Source of the DNA: Chloroflexota bacterium
GTDB taxonomy: Bacteria > Chloroflexota > Anaerolineae > Promineifilales > Promineifilaceae
NCBI GenBank assembly: GCA_002746795.1
Contig: PDQY01000040.1
Coordinates: 1-37,077 of the forward strand
DNA length: 37,077 nt
Reading direction: 5' to 3'
Shown here piece by piece: positions 1 through 7,555 of this stretch (positions within the stretch are counted from its first letter, which is position 1; each line of letters opens with the position of its first letter). Below the pieces are notes generated by a model. That model was not told the DNA's origin. It did not search any database and saw only the letters and a list, made by a program, of their open reading frames with translations. Made by a program: the position numbers and the translations under genes.

Positions 1-96
1 GGCTGTTTCCATCATTTGCGGATAGCTGGTAACACCAGAAGCGTCAGCTGCTTTTTCTGCGGCAACCATTTCAGCAACGGTAAATACTTTGAGCAT
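1..96 (-). CDS. NAD(P)H-hydrate epimerase / repair enzyme, N-terminus only (partial)
   Basis: The minus strand opens an ATG at 96 that stays open to the window edge, giving 32 codons. The residues resemble the start of YjeF_N (NnrE/NAXE) proteins, which epimerise damaged NAD(P)H hydrates: an N-terminal MLKVFTVAEM, then an AAEKAADASGV stretch and a PQMMETA segment matching the usual 'xxExAxxxGxxxxxLMExAG' pattern. A strong Shine-Dalgarno (CGGAGG, at 102-107) precedes the ATG by a short spacer. It follows the epimerase gene (stop at 112) by 15 bp on the same strand, so the two are probably cotranscribed. Whether the C-terminal dehydratase domain (NnrD) is fused lies outside the window. Confidence 0.7.
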   Translation of the reverse strand, partial: MLKVFTVAEMVAAEKAADASGVTSYPQMMETA

Positions 97-111
97 GAAA
101 TCCTCCGAGTT

Positions 112-1095
112 TTACTTCATCAAAATACCTTCACGACGATACCATGCCAAGGTCTCTGCCACTCCATCAGCAAATGGTGTTGGCTGAAATCCTAGTTCTG
201 CTTGTGCTTTTTCGGTGCTGACGTGCCAATCCTGGAAGACGTAGGGAGCCAGGTTGATGGGATAGAATGGCTCGCGCCCTGTAAAGCGTGACAATGTTGT
301 CCAACTTTTGGCTAACGCCAGCACCATCCAGGTGGGAAAATTGAAACGCCAACGACTGATCCCAGCTATCTCACTGAGGGTATCGTTGACTTTGTTGTGT
401 GTTATGGATTGGCTGCAAATGTTGTAGGTTTGGCCGCAACGGCCGTTTTCCAAAGCCAGCATAATCCCTTGTACGACATCCAGGGCATACACGGGGAAAG
501 TGATGTGGGTGCCGTTGTTTACTTTGATGCGCCAGCCCCGTAGCGGTTCTTCAAAAAATAGGCGGTTGAAGGCATAGCGTCCCCAAGGTCCATAAAATGC
601 TCCAGGTCGCAAAATGATGACAGGCAGGTCGTGAGTTTTGTGGTAGGCGAGGGCTAACTGCTCTGCCTCAAATTTTGTGCGTTGGTACGGCTCTTGAGGG
701 TTGCAAGTGACGTTTTCGTCTACGAGGCTAAGGTGCTGGGTTTTACCCACGACGACGATGGTGGAAATATGGATGAAGCGTTCCACAGAAACGGCCGTTG
801 CTGCTTCCAGCAGTGCATGAGTACCCGCTACATTTGTTTGCCAGAAGGAGAGAGAATCCCCCCAAAAACGAAACTGACCAGCAGCATGAATCACCTGATC
901 ACATCCCTGGATAGCACTCAGTGCCGCCTCAGGATCACTGATGTCTTCAGTGTAAGCCAGTTCGATGTCATGCGCTTGGAGGAAGCGGGTGTTGCTCGTG
1001 GGGCGTACCAGCGCCCGAACCTCATGTCCGGCAGCCCGTAATTGGGGAATCAAATTATGACCCAAAAAGCCAGTGGCACCAGTGACGAGGATCAT
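112..1095 (-). CDS. NAD-dependent epimerase/dehydratase (extended SDR)
   Basis: A 327-residue Rossmann-fold protein of the extended short-chain dehydrogenase family. The N-terminus carries the nucleotide-binding glycine motif G6-A-T-G9-F-L-G12, and the catalytic pair is Y137xxxK141 (YQRTK) with Ser/Thr at 111-112. Length and the 'ILRPGAFYGPWG' segment fit dihydroflavonol-4-reductase-like or hopanoid-associated sugar epimerases; the substrate cannot be told from sequence. It starts at an ATG directly after tRNA-Arg on the same strand and is followed 15 bp later by the NAD(P)H-hydrate repair gene. The gene contains two AACGGCCGTT decamers (438, 790). Confidence 0.9.
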   Translation of the reverse strand: MILVTGATGFLGHNLIPQLRAAGHEVRALVRPTSNTRFLQAHDIELAYTEDISDPEAALSAIQGCDQVIHAAGQFRFWGDSLSFWQTNVAGTHALLEAATAVSVERFIHISTIVVVGKTQHLSLVDENVTCNPQEPYQRTKFEAEQLALAYHKTHDLPVIILRPGAFYGPWGRYAFNRLFFEEPLRGWRIKVNNGTHITFPVYALDVVQGIMLALENGRCGQTYNICSQSITHNKVNDTLSEIAGISRWRFNFPTWMVLALAKSWTTLSRFTGREPFYPINLAPYVFQDWHVSTEKAQAELGFQPTPFADGVAETLAWYRREGILMK

Positions 1096-1127
1096 GTGGG
1101 TACTACTCCTGCGCTCAAAGCGTGTAG

Positions 1128-1194
1128 AAAAAAATGACGAAGGACAAAGGACGAACGACTAATAGGTTGGTCATTGGTCTATTGTCTTTCGTCA
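1128..1194 (-). terminator. Intrinsic terminator downstream of tRNA-Arg
   Basis: On the minus strand a 13-base arm (TGACGAAAGACAA, 1194-1182) pairs with 1147-1135 with one mismatch, across a loop of about 34 nt, and is followed at once by seven T (forward A run 1128-1134). It lies just after the 3' end of tRNA-Arg. The same 13-mer recurs at 7529-7541. Confidence 0.7.
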
Positions 1195-1202
1195 CAAGCA
1201 GG

Positions 1203-1275
1203 CACCCCAGGAGGGAATCGAACCCCCAACCTACGGATTAGAAGTCCGGCGCTCTATCCGTTGAGCTACTGGGGC
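1203..1275 (-). tRNA. tRNA-Arg (anticodon TCT)
   Basis: The minus strand folds as a complete cloverleaf. The acceptor GCCCCAG pairs with CTGGGGT, the D arm is AGCTCAACGGATAGAGC, the anticodon stem-loop is CCGGA-CTTCTAA-TCCGT with anticodon TCT, and the T arm contains GGTTCGATTCC. The discriminator is G. The next bases are CCT rather than CCA, so the CCA end is not fully encoded and must be added after transcription. A promoter at 1291-1319 and a terminator at 1128-1194 make it an independent unit. Confidence 0.95.
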
Positions 1276-1290
1276 AGGAACCATGCCGCA

Positions 1291-1319
1291 ATTTTAGTCG
1301 GCCTGAGCAGGTTGGTCAA
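1291..1319 (-). promoter_or_regulatory. Sigma70-type promoter of tRNA-Arg
   Basis: On the minus strand TTGACC (1319-1314), a 17-bp spacer and TAAAAT (1296-1291) lie about 15 nt before the tRNA 5' end. The -10 box overlaps the stop codon of the upstream gene (1294-1296). Confidence 0.7.
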
Positions 1320-1752
1320 CCAAACTTTGCTGGCGCACGAGTTGAGGTAAACGGCCGTTTTCAATATCAGCCAGCAATGTCTCCAAATCAGACACAATCT
1401 CGTTCGCAGTAAACTTAATCGCCCAATGATGGATGAATGGTGAAACAGCCACGATATAGACACCCGCATTATACGCTTCCCACATCTCCATGGCTGTGCC
1501 CATGCTCATCGCTGGCAAATAAGCAATCATTAAATCTGCCTCTTGCACCTTCCGTATCATGGTGTGGAAGGTATGGCGTGCCCGCTCTGCATCATAGTTG
1601 ACACTGTTTGGGTTCAATGCCCAGGGGTCAATAATGCCAATTTCTGGGGCATATTTTTGAAACGCTTCCGTGATCTGAGTGCGGTATGATTGACTGTCAA
1701 TTTGATTATCTTGGCGCTGACCTTGCATGATACCGCCGATAAATACTTTCAT
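1294..1752 (-). CDS. Nucleoside 2-deoxyribosyltransferase-like protein
   Basis: A 152-residue protein resembling the nucleoside 2-deoxyribosyltransferase fold. It starts with MKVFIGGIM (beta strand plus glycine loop), has D73 in an EADLMIAYL strand, and ends the core with GTAMEMWEAYNAG, where E89 sits where the family's nucleophilic glutamate is expected. Such enzymes exchange or hydrolyse the base of 2'-deoxynucleosides; divergent members also act in nucleotide signalling, so substrate is open. The ATG at 1752 has a good Shine-Dalgarno (GAGG). It is followed by tRNA-Arg, whose promoter overlaps its 3' end. One AACGGCCGTT decamer lies at 1350. Confidence 0.65.
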   Translation of the reverse strand: MKVFIGGIMQGQRQDNQIDSQSYRTQITEAFQKYAPEIGIIDPWALNPNSVNYDAERARHTFHTMIRKVQEADLMIAYLPAMSMGTAMEMWEAYNAGVYIVAVSPFIHHWAIKFTANEIVSDLETLLADIENGRLPQLVRQQSLVDQPAQAD

Positions 1753-1828
1753 GTGAACCTCGGGAATGAACTGCCAGGAAAATTCTATAAACTATGAACA
1801 GCCTACAAATATCTTCCCAGAAGTTTGC

Positions 1829-1867
1829 AACAACAAACAAAACGGGCGATGGTGCATCCATCACCCG
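1829..1867 (-). terminator. Intrinsic terminator after the 1950-3992 gene pair
   Basis: On the minus strand CGGGTGATGG (1867-1858) pairs with CCATCGCCCG (1852-1843) around a 5-nt loop, followed by the T-rich run TTTTGTTTGTTG. It lies about 80 nt after the stop codon at 1950, so it should end that operon. Confidence 0.75.
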
Positions 1868-1949
1868 CGATAAAAATAATCGTCATGATACAGCGAGACG
1901 AAGGCTGAACCTGTGTAGTCACCCATAATCGTTTAAGTGGTGATAGATG

Positions 1950-2399
1950 TTAACCATCTTCCAAGATTGGTCTGATACCTTGATAGACCTTAGAGCCACC
2001 AAGCGTACGGATGACCATAGAAACAGGCTTTTCAACCTTACCTGCAATTTCACGCGCTGTCATGGGTTGATTGGCATTAGCCAAAAGCACACAAAAGACA
2101 GCATCGACGAAAGATGTTTGGGTGAAAAAGTTAGTCGGCAATTCTGTGAAATAGGATTGAATCATGTATTGAAAGCCGTCAACTCGACGAACCTCACCAG
2201 TAGAGGGGTCTACCATGTCAATTTCATCGGTTTCGCTGTCTAACTCAGCTTCCTGACCGATACCTAGACGAGAGAACAGGTAAGTTTTCAGGTCAATATT
2301 TGATTTATCCCACCATTCATAATCAACATAGAATCGTGTATCAGCATTCACCCGTTTCAGGGAACTCGATTTTAGTTGGGGACGCGGATTACTAGACAA
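1950..2399 (-). CDS. Unrecognised protein with a C-terminal winged-helix-like segment
   Basis: A 149-residue soluble protein that I cannot assign to a family. The N-terminal third is basic and aromatic-rich (TRFYVDYEWWDKSN). The middle is acidic and ends in a VDPSTGEVRRVDG turn. The last 50 residues (ANQPMTAREIAGKVEKPVSMVIRTL) look like a winged helix-turn-helix of the kind that follows 'MTAREIA'. It lies 12 bp downstream of the 526-aa gene on the same strand and ends before an intrinsic terminator, so the two form an operon. No membrane segment or signal peptide is visible. A DNA- or RNA-binding role is inference from the wHTH-like pattern only. Confidence 0.6.
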   Translation of the reverse strand: MSSNPRPQLKSSSLKRVNADTRFYVDYEWWDKSNIDLKTYLFSRLGIGQEAELDSETDEIDMVDPSTGEVRRVDGFQYMIQSYFTELPTNFFTQTSFVDAVFCVLLANANQPMTAREIAGKVEKPVSMVIRTLGGSKVYQGIRPILEDG

Positions 2400-2411
2400 G
2401 GCAACTCCTTC

Positions 2412-3992
2412 TTATTCTTTTTGCCAACGGCTGCTATCAAAACGCCAGTAGTGATCGCCAACGGGTTGGAAGGCAGGGTTACGCACCAGTTCTGCAAAAA
2501 TTGGACCTGGTGGCAGACGTTTAAGCATGTTGATGGCACTGTATAAAGTTTTTGCGTGGACCGTGTTTTGCGGGTTAAGATTCGCCAATTCCGGGAAAAG
2601 CTCTGCCAGCAGGGAGGCCACAGATCGTTGATGGGAATCAACACGACGCCACAGGGCATCCACAGCAGCCACCACATCTGTGCCGACGATGAGCAAATCA
2701 TCATAGCCACAGGAAACGGCACGACGCATCAACTCAAACTTGATGCGGTTATCAGAAACGGTGGCTAAGCGAACCCATTCCCGTTGCGCTTTCCTGCGGT
2801 CGAAACCAATCTTGACAATATCAGAATCTGGCTCCGGGGTTAAATGGACGAACCCCCCAATTGGAATTTTGTTCTTTTCATACCAATCTTTGAGGCCATA
2901 AATATAACGATGCTCTTTGACGATCCAGGTTACGATCTCTTCGCCAGTTTTGTCGTCTACGAGAACAGCGCGTTGACGGGGCGAATTGCTGAGAGGGAAC
3001 AAGGGGCGAATCCGAGAGCTTAAAGGCAGTGCCCCCACCCGACGATGCGGATACATCAGTGTGAATACGACAGGCTGCACACCGCTGTCCTGGGGAATAT
3101 TTGACCATTCGTCATCTAACTCCCGCTCAAGCAGCACGAATTGCGGCCCTAACAAGGCGCGATCAAAAGAGATTGGATCATAAGCCAATCTCTCTGGCAC
3201 CTGCTTGACCCCTTCTGGTTCCAAGTCGTGTAGGAACCAGGCTACATGCCCTTTGGGAGCCACTTCGTCAAAGCGTTCATCCTTGAGCAAGGCATAGTTT
3301 AAGGAAAATGCTTGCACAGAGGCATCGACACCGGGATCCATGTCTAAGTGTGGCAAAATTTCACTGACGGGCAGAGGACCACCTTCGTACATCTCTAAAA
3401 TAGCCTGGGAAAGATGCAAATGCCCAACGTTAACTTCGGCCATCAATGCCGTGACGAACCAACGACGCCCTAAACGCATAAATTCTTCACGAGCTTCCAT
3501 CGCCGCTGCAATTTTGTCTTCGATGTCATAGCCGTAGAGATCGTATATTTCTTCAATTTGATCCTCGTCAACGGGAACGGTCAGATTTTCATGTGCTGCG
3601 TTTAGGGGATGATCAATATCCAGATCTGCTGCAAATTCACGCTGTTTCTTTTTGATATCTACCTGGATAACATTGAATTTGCCATAGCTGGGATTAAAGC
3701 CATCACGGATTTCTGTTACTTCACCATGAGCAAAGTTCATGACGGGAAATACGAGTTGTTCACCAACTTCGTAGCTCTTCTTGGGTTGGTAAATCGTGCG
3801 ATTAGCCAGCAAGCGTGTAATGCGGGCGTTTTCTTCTGACAAACGATGGCTGATGATGATCAGCGCGATTTGTTCAACCGTTTGCGGTTTTTCTGCCTCA
3901 AGAAAATGATTGTATATCTGTTCGATGTCAGAGTCGGTTATCTTGAATTCGGACCCCCAATAGTCCGGGTTTTGTGTTTGGGGTTGTATCAC
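2412..3992 (-). CDS. Unrecognised 526-aa protein with winged-helix-like ends
   Basis: A large soluble protein without a family I recognise. Residues 15-60 (DSDIEQIYNHFL...PQTVEQIALIIISHRL) look like a helical wHTH-like start. Residues 65-115 resemble a small beta barrel (GEQLVFPVMNFAHGEVTEIRDG). A further helical repeat (HLHLSQAILEMYEGGPLPVSEILPHL) is near 195-220. The C-terminal half has Arg/Trp-rich beta segments and ends in an 'IFAELVRNPAFQPVGDHYWRFD' motif. Translation starts at GTG 3992, supported by AGGAG eight bases upstream. With the 149-aa gene it makes a two-gene unit; no neighbour reveals the function. No AACGGCCGTT decamer occurs in either gene. Confidence 0.65.
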   Translation of the reverse strand: MIQPQTQNPDYWGSEFKITDSDIEQIYNHFLEAEKPQTVEQIALIIISHRLSEENARITRLLANRTIYQPKKSYEVGEQLVFPVMNFAHGEVTEIRDGFNPSYGKFNVIQVDIKKKQREFAADLDIDHPLNAAHENLTVPVDEDQIEEIYDLYGYDIEDKIAAAMEAREEFMRLGRRWFVTALMAEVNVGHLHLSQAILEMYEGGPLPVSEILPHLDMDPGVDASVQAFSLNYALLKDERFDEVAPKGHVAWFLHDLEPEGVKQVPERLAYDPISFDRALLGPQFVLLERELDDEWSNIPQDSGVQPVVFTLMYPHRRVGALPLSSRIRPLFPLSNSPRQRAVLVDDKTGEEIVTWIVKEHRYIYGLKDWYEKNKIPIGGFVHLTPEPDSDIVKIGFDRRKAQREWVRLATVSDNRIKFELMRRAVSCGYDDLLIVGTDVVAAVDALWRRVDSHQRSVASLLAELFPELANLNPQNTVHAKTLYSAINMLKRLPPGPIFAELVRNPAFQPVGDHYWRFDSSRWQKE

Positions 3993-4261
3993 AGCTAACT
4001 CCTGTTTAGGGGGAGGATTTTAAATTTTCCAGGCAAGAATTATACCAAGTATGGGATTCGTTGCCACACAGTTACGGTAAATGGGGATAGCGAGAGGTCG
4101 TGGGGAGCAATAAATGCCGGGCAGGGGGCGCATGATTTAGGGTGAAGCAAGGTTGTTTGTCCTGTGCCTGGCACGCACCCTCTAGGGATGAAGATTAAAA
4201 GAGGTACTGTTTTTTTGTTTTCTTTGCGAGGTTGTCCCTGTGTTTCTTTGCTGTTGGCTTT
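3993..4261. other. Intergenic region without recognised gene
   Basis: These 269 bp separate two minus-strand genes. The only element I can support is the Shine-Dalgarno of the 526-aa gene next to 3992. No convincing terminator for the M23 gene or -35/-10 pair was found. Confidence 0.5.
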
Positions 4262-5734
4262 TTATGGGAATGGTTGGGTTAACCAGGGCATGCCATCTAC
4301 TGCCACGCCATTGACACGCAAATCCCAGTGAAGATGGGCACCGCTTGAGAGGCCGGTGTCACCTCCTAGTCCGATTTGCTGACCGGCTTCTACTCTGTCG
4401 CCTACGTTGACGCTGGATTCTGAGAGGTGGAAGTAGGCGGTCATGATGCCTAAACCGTGATCTAAAATGACGGTGTTGCCGCGCAGTTCTAGCGGTTCGC
4501 TGTAAACAACGATGCCGGCACCAGGCGCGAGGATTGGTGTGCCTATGCCGCCGGCAAAGTCAATGCCTGTATGAAAGATTTCAATGGGACCTTCGTTGTA
4601 AGAGCGATAGTCACCATATTTGGCGGTGATGATGGTGGTTGTTACGGGATATTGAAAGACACCTTCCCAATGTTTTTCTGGGGTGAATTGGGTGTAGATG
4701 TCATGCAGGAAAGCATCTTCGTTGGCGCGGATTTCAGGTGCCAGTAAATGGGAGAGGTTTTCTGGAATGGTGATGTATTGGGTGTCATAGTCATGAGGTG
4801 CTACTGTGACGTTTTGGGTGAAGGGGCGCCACGGCCGTTTTCCGGCACCACTGAGTTCTAACGTATAAATGCCGGAGTTAGCGAAGGCATCTAAGCCGAC
4901 TAGGGCTACAAACCCGTCTTCATATGGGGCAAAGTGCAGATGCTGCTCGCCAAATTGCCCGGTTGGTTCGCCGTCTAGCAGATTGTCGATGTAAATGGAG
5001 AAGGTGGCACCGGGATAAAGGGGGAAGGGGTTGATACGCAGGTCGGTCCATTCGCCGGGGAGTGTGCGGTAAGGTTCTGCGCTGGGGATGCGTAATCGTT
5101 GACCAGGGAAAACGGCCGTTTCTCCTGCCAGGCCGTTCTCTACAGCTAAAGCAGCTGGTGTGTGTGTGTGTTGGGCGGCGATCATCCACAATGTTTCCCC
5201 CGGCGCGACGATGTGGGGGGTTCCTGTGATCACTTGTGGTGTGGTTGAACCTGTGTAGCTGGTGATGGAGATGGTTTGCCCGGCAACTAAATCGAGCTGT
5301 GGGTTGATGAGGCGGTTCGCTTGAGCCAGGGCAACGGCCGTTGTGCCTAAAGAGTTGGCTAATCCGGCTAAAGAGTCTCCTGCTTGAACTGTGTAGACAC
5401 CAGGAATTGGCTCGCCTGCCAACCCTGGAATGATCAGGGGTTGACCGATTGCCAGAATGGCATCAGGAGCTAGATTGTTCCTTGTTAAAATCTCGGCTAC
5501 CGTGACGTTGTAGTTGGTGGCAATAATCGTCAGGTTCTCCCCTTCTTGCACGTTGTGGATATAGGGGATGGCTGGCTCAGTAACGGCCGTTTCTGCTGTT
5601 GGCTCTGGTGTTGGTTCAGCCTGCGCCCAGGTTGTGATCGGCAGCAGGTAAAAAGAGAGCAGCATGGCTAACGCAATGCCGACTGCTCGTGACCAGTATG
5701 TTGAAGACCTGAAGGGTTTGTTGATTCTTGGCAT
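4262..5734 (-). CDS. Secreted LysM-repeat M23 metallopeptidase
   Basis: A 490-residue exported cell-wall hydrolase. A signal peptide covers about 1-38 (hydrophobic IALAMLLSFYLLPITTWAQA). A Pro/Thr/Glu-rich linker follows. Three LysM repeats bind peptidoglycan glycans, beginning near HNVQEGENL, YTVQAGDSL and HIVAPGETL. After a beta-rich spacer comes the M23/LytM domain with the zinc ligands of HTGIDFAGG and HLHWD, and the typical 'GNTVILDHGLGIMTAYFHL' core. Both zinc motifs are intact, so an active peptidoglycan endopeptidase is likely. Three AACGGCCGTT decamers (5111, 5333, 5582) encode Thr-Ala-Val. Its upstream region holds repeat copy A. Confidence 0.93.
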   Translation of the reverse strand: MPRINKPFRSSTYWSRAVGIALAMLLSFYLLPITTWAQAEPTPEPTAETAVTEPAIPYIHNVQEGENLTIIATNYNVTVAEILTRNNLAPDAILAIGQPLIIPGLAGEPIPGVYTVQAGDSLAGLANSLGTTAVALAQANRLINPQLDLVAGQTISITSYTGSTTPQVITGTPHIVAPGETLWMIAAQHTHTPAALAVENGLAGETAVFPGQRLRIPSAEPYRTLPGEWTDLRINPFPLYPGATFSIYIDNLLDGEPTGQFGEQHLHFAPYEDGFVALVGLDAFANSGIYTLELSGAGKRPWRPFTQNVTVAPHDYDTQYITIPENLSHLLAPEIRANEDAFLHDIYTQFTPEKHWEGVFQYPVTTTIITAKYGDYRSYNEGPIEIFHTGIDFAGGIGTPILAPGAGIVVYSEPLELRGNTVILDHGLGIMTAYFHLSESSVNVGDRVEAGQQIGLGGDTGLSSGAHLHWDLRVNGVAVDGMPWLTQPFP

Positions 5735-5789
5735 GAACTTACGTGTAGCAAAACTTTATGGTGACAACCGGGATTTAGAAACGATAGGG

Positions 5790-5879
5790 GCGCATCCATA
5801 AATAAGTTATGGAATGGATGGATGTGCTTCAAGTGACCTTTCCCTCCTGAAAAACGGGGACTGATTTTTAGACGGTCAC
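5790..5879 (+). repeat. Dispersed intergenic repeat, copy A
   Basis: About 90 bp sharing with the other copies the start CATCCATAAATAAGT, the core GATGTGCTTCAAGTGACC and the end ATTTTTAGACGGTCAC. The core and end carry inverted GTGACC/GGTCAC. It sits between the M23 gene and the DUF192 gene. Confidence 0.85.
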
Positions 5880-5910
5880 CAGGATTTTTAGGGCGAACAT
5901 CCATAGATTT

Positions 5911-6315
5911 CTAAATTCTTGTTGTCTTTTCGCTTCCTGTTGAAGTTTCCTCTAAAAATTGAATAGTATCGCCAGTTTGTACTGCGTCCAACAAAGAGGG
6001 ATGCAGTTCGATGACGTAGCGAGCCGCCTCTTGGGGAGTGTATGACAAGCGCCACGGTTTCGCCAACGCTTTATCGACGACCTGACCTGCATCATTCACC
6101 CAGATGACACCTAAGTCAAAAAAGACAAACAGCATGTGGATAGCGGTATTGACCCGGCTATCTTTTTTCTCCACCAGGACAAGACCATCAGATTTGCCCA
6201 GGTGGCGCCGGAAGGTGAAACCACGCAATTTGCTGCCAAAACTATCACACCATTGGGCAGAAGTTAGGAGAGAACGGCCGTTGTCCCCAATCAAAATTTG
6301 ACGATACTTACTCAT
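5911..6315 (-). CDS. DUF192 family protein
   Basis: A 134-residue protein matching the DUF192 pattern: a 'SKLRGFTFRRHLGKSDGLVLV' segment where the family has 'RxxGLMfRxxL', then TAIHMLFVFFDLGVIWVNDAGQVVD with the central aromatic strands, and a C-terminal 'AARYVIELHPSLLDAVQTGDTI'. The biochemical role of the family is not settled. No Shine-Dalgarno precedes the ATG at 6315, but TATACT (6330-6325) lies 9 bases upstream, suggesting a very short leader. It is divergent from the DegV gene. One AACGGCCGTT at 6273. Confidence 0.85.
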   Translation of the reverse strand: MSKYRQILIGDNGRSLLTSAQWCDSFGSKLRGFTFRRHLGKSDGLVLVEKKDSRVNTAIHMLFVFFDLGVIWVNDAGQVVDKALAKPWRLSYTPQEAARYVIELHPSLLDAVQTGDTIQFLEETSTGSEKTTRI

Positions 6316-6479
6316 AGCAAAAGAAGTATAAACAATCTCTTCCTTGGAGCAAACCTGCGGTGATTTTTCCGCTTTCTGCTTTCCTCCTTCTAATTTTTAC
6401 GAAGATTGCCTGAAGCGAATCACGTTTATTTGGGTTACAATACTTAGAATTCGTTGAGGATAAAATAAGGAGAAGCCTA

Positions 6480-7334
6480 ATGAGCAAAGCAAAAGCGGCC
6501 GTTGTGGTAGATAGCACCGCGTATATCCCCGAAGCACTGATTGAGAAACATAACATCCACACTATTCCCCTATGGGTTAATTGGTCTGGCGAAAGTTTAC
6601 GAGACAATGTAGACATTACTCCAGACGAGTTTTATAGGCGCTTGAAATCAACCAAAGAAATGCCATCGACATCACAGCCTTCAGCTGGTGAGTTCTTTGA
6701 TTTGTATTCCAAGGTAGCAGAAGAAGCTGACAGCATCATTTCCTTGCATATTTCTTCCGAATTAAGTGGTACCGTCGCTTCTGCTCATGCTGCTGCTAAA
6801 TTAATGGAAGATTTCCCCATTGAGATCATCGATTCAAAATCCACTTCAATGGGCTTAGGCTTCATGGCCTTGGCTGCCGTGCGTGCCCTGGAAAATGGGG
6901 CCACGGCTAAAGAGGCTGCTGAAATGGTGCGAGCCATGCTGCCGGACGTGCGCATCGTTTTCATGGTTGACACACTAGAATTCTTACATCGTGGCGGGCG
7001 TATTGGGGGCGCGGCCCGTTTGTTCGGTTCGATGTTATCGATTAAGCCGCTCCTGGAATTGCAAGATGGCAAGATTGAAGTGTTAGAAAAAGTACGAACT
7101 AAGAAAAAGGCGATGAAACGCTTGTTAAGCATTGCGAATGAAGCCTGTGCCGGTAAAAATAAGGTGTTTGCTGCTGTTGCTCATGCTGGTGCCCCGATAG
7201 GTGCCCAATTGGTTGCAGACGAAGTGCAAAAAAGCCTTAATCCAGAAGAGTTGTATATTGTGAGTTTAAGCCCGGTGATTGGCACGCATACAGGTCCTGG
7301 GGTGGTAGGTATTACCTGGTACGCTGAAGATTAG
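6480..7334 (+). CDS. DegV family fatty-acid-binding protein
   Basis: A 284-residue DegV/FakB-type protein. The N-terminus AVVVDSTAYIPEAL matches the family's opening strand and D-S-T/S lipid-contact motif, followed by IPLWVNW, the STSQPSAGEF motif, 'SLHISSELSGT', and 'FMVDTLEFLHRGGRIGGAA'. FakB proteins bind a fatty acid and present it to a kinase FakA for phosphorylation; no fakA is present in the window. Start ATG 6480 is supported by AAGGAG (6467-6472) with a 7-bp spacer. A TACAAT hexamer lies at 6436-6441 without a good -35. A decamer variant (AGCGGCCGTT) occurs near the start. Confidence 0.9.
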   Translation: MSKAKAAVVVDSTAYIPEALIEKHNIHTIPLWVNWSGESLRDNVDITPDEFYRRLKSTKEMPSTSQPSAGEFFDLYSKVAEEADSIISLHISSELSGTVASAHAAAKLMEDFPIEIIDSKSTSMGLGFMALAAVRALENGATAKEAAEMVRAMLPDVRIVFMVDTLEFLHRGGRIGGAARLFGSMLSIKPLLELQDGKIEVLEKVRTKKKAMKRLLSIANEACAGKNKVFAAVAHAGAPIGAQLVADEVQKSLNPEELYIVSLSPVIGTHTGPGVVGITWYAED

Positions 7335-7354
7335 CTGTTCATATTGCCAAAAAA

Positions 7355-7555
7355 GGGCAGTGCCTTTTCTGTGGTGCTGCCCTCTAAAAACCCCGTCACG
7401 TTTCTTGACGGTCTCCCTTGTCACACATACAATCCAATTTCGCATACAGAAATCTGGTTAGAAAATCGTTCCTTTAACGATTTGACCCACAACCCAAGAC
7501 TGATGACGAAAAATCACACATTCGTCTTTTGTCTTTCGTCAAAGTTAGTAAGCAT
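7355..7555 (+). repeat. Stacked inverted repeats between degV and prfA
   Basis: Four hairpins lie in 200 bp: 7355-7364 with 7373-7382 (GGGCAG/CTGCCC core), 7393-7398 with 7406-7411 (CCGTCA/TGACGG), 7463-7470 with 7476-7483 (AAATCGTT/AACGATTT) and 7504-7511 with 7534-7541 (TGACGAAA/TTTCGTCA). The first may terminate degV. The last ends 14 bp before the prfA ATG and contains the 13-mer TTGTCTTTCGTCA also seen at 1182-1194. No protein-coding gene is supported here. Confidence 0.65.
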
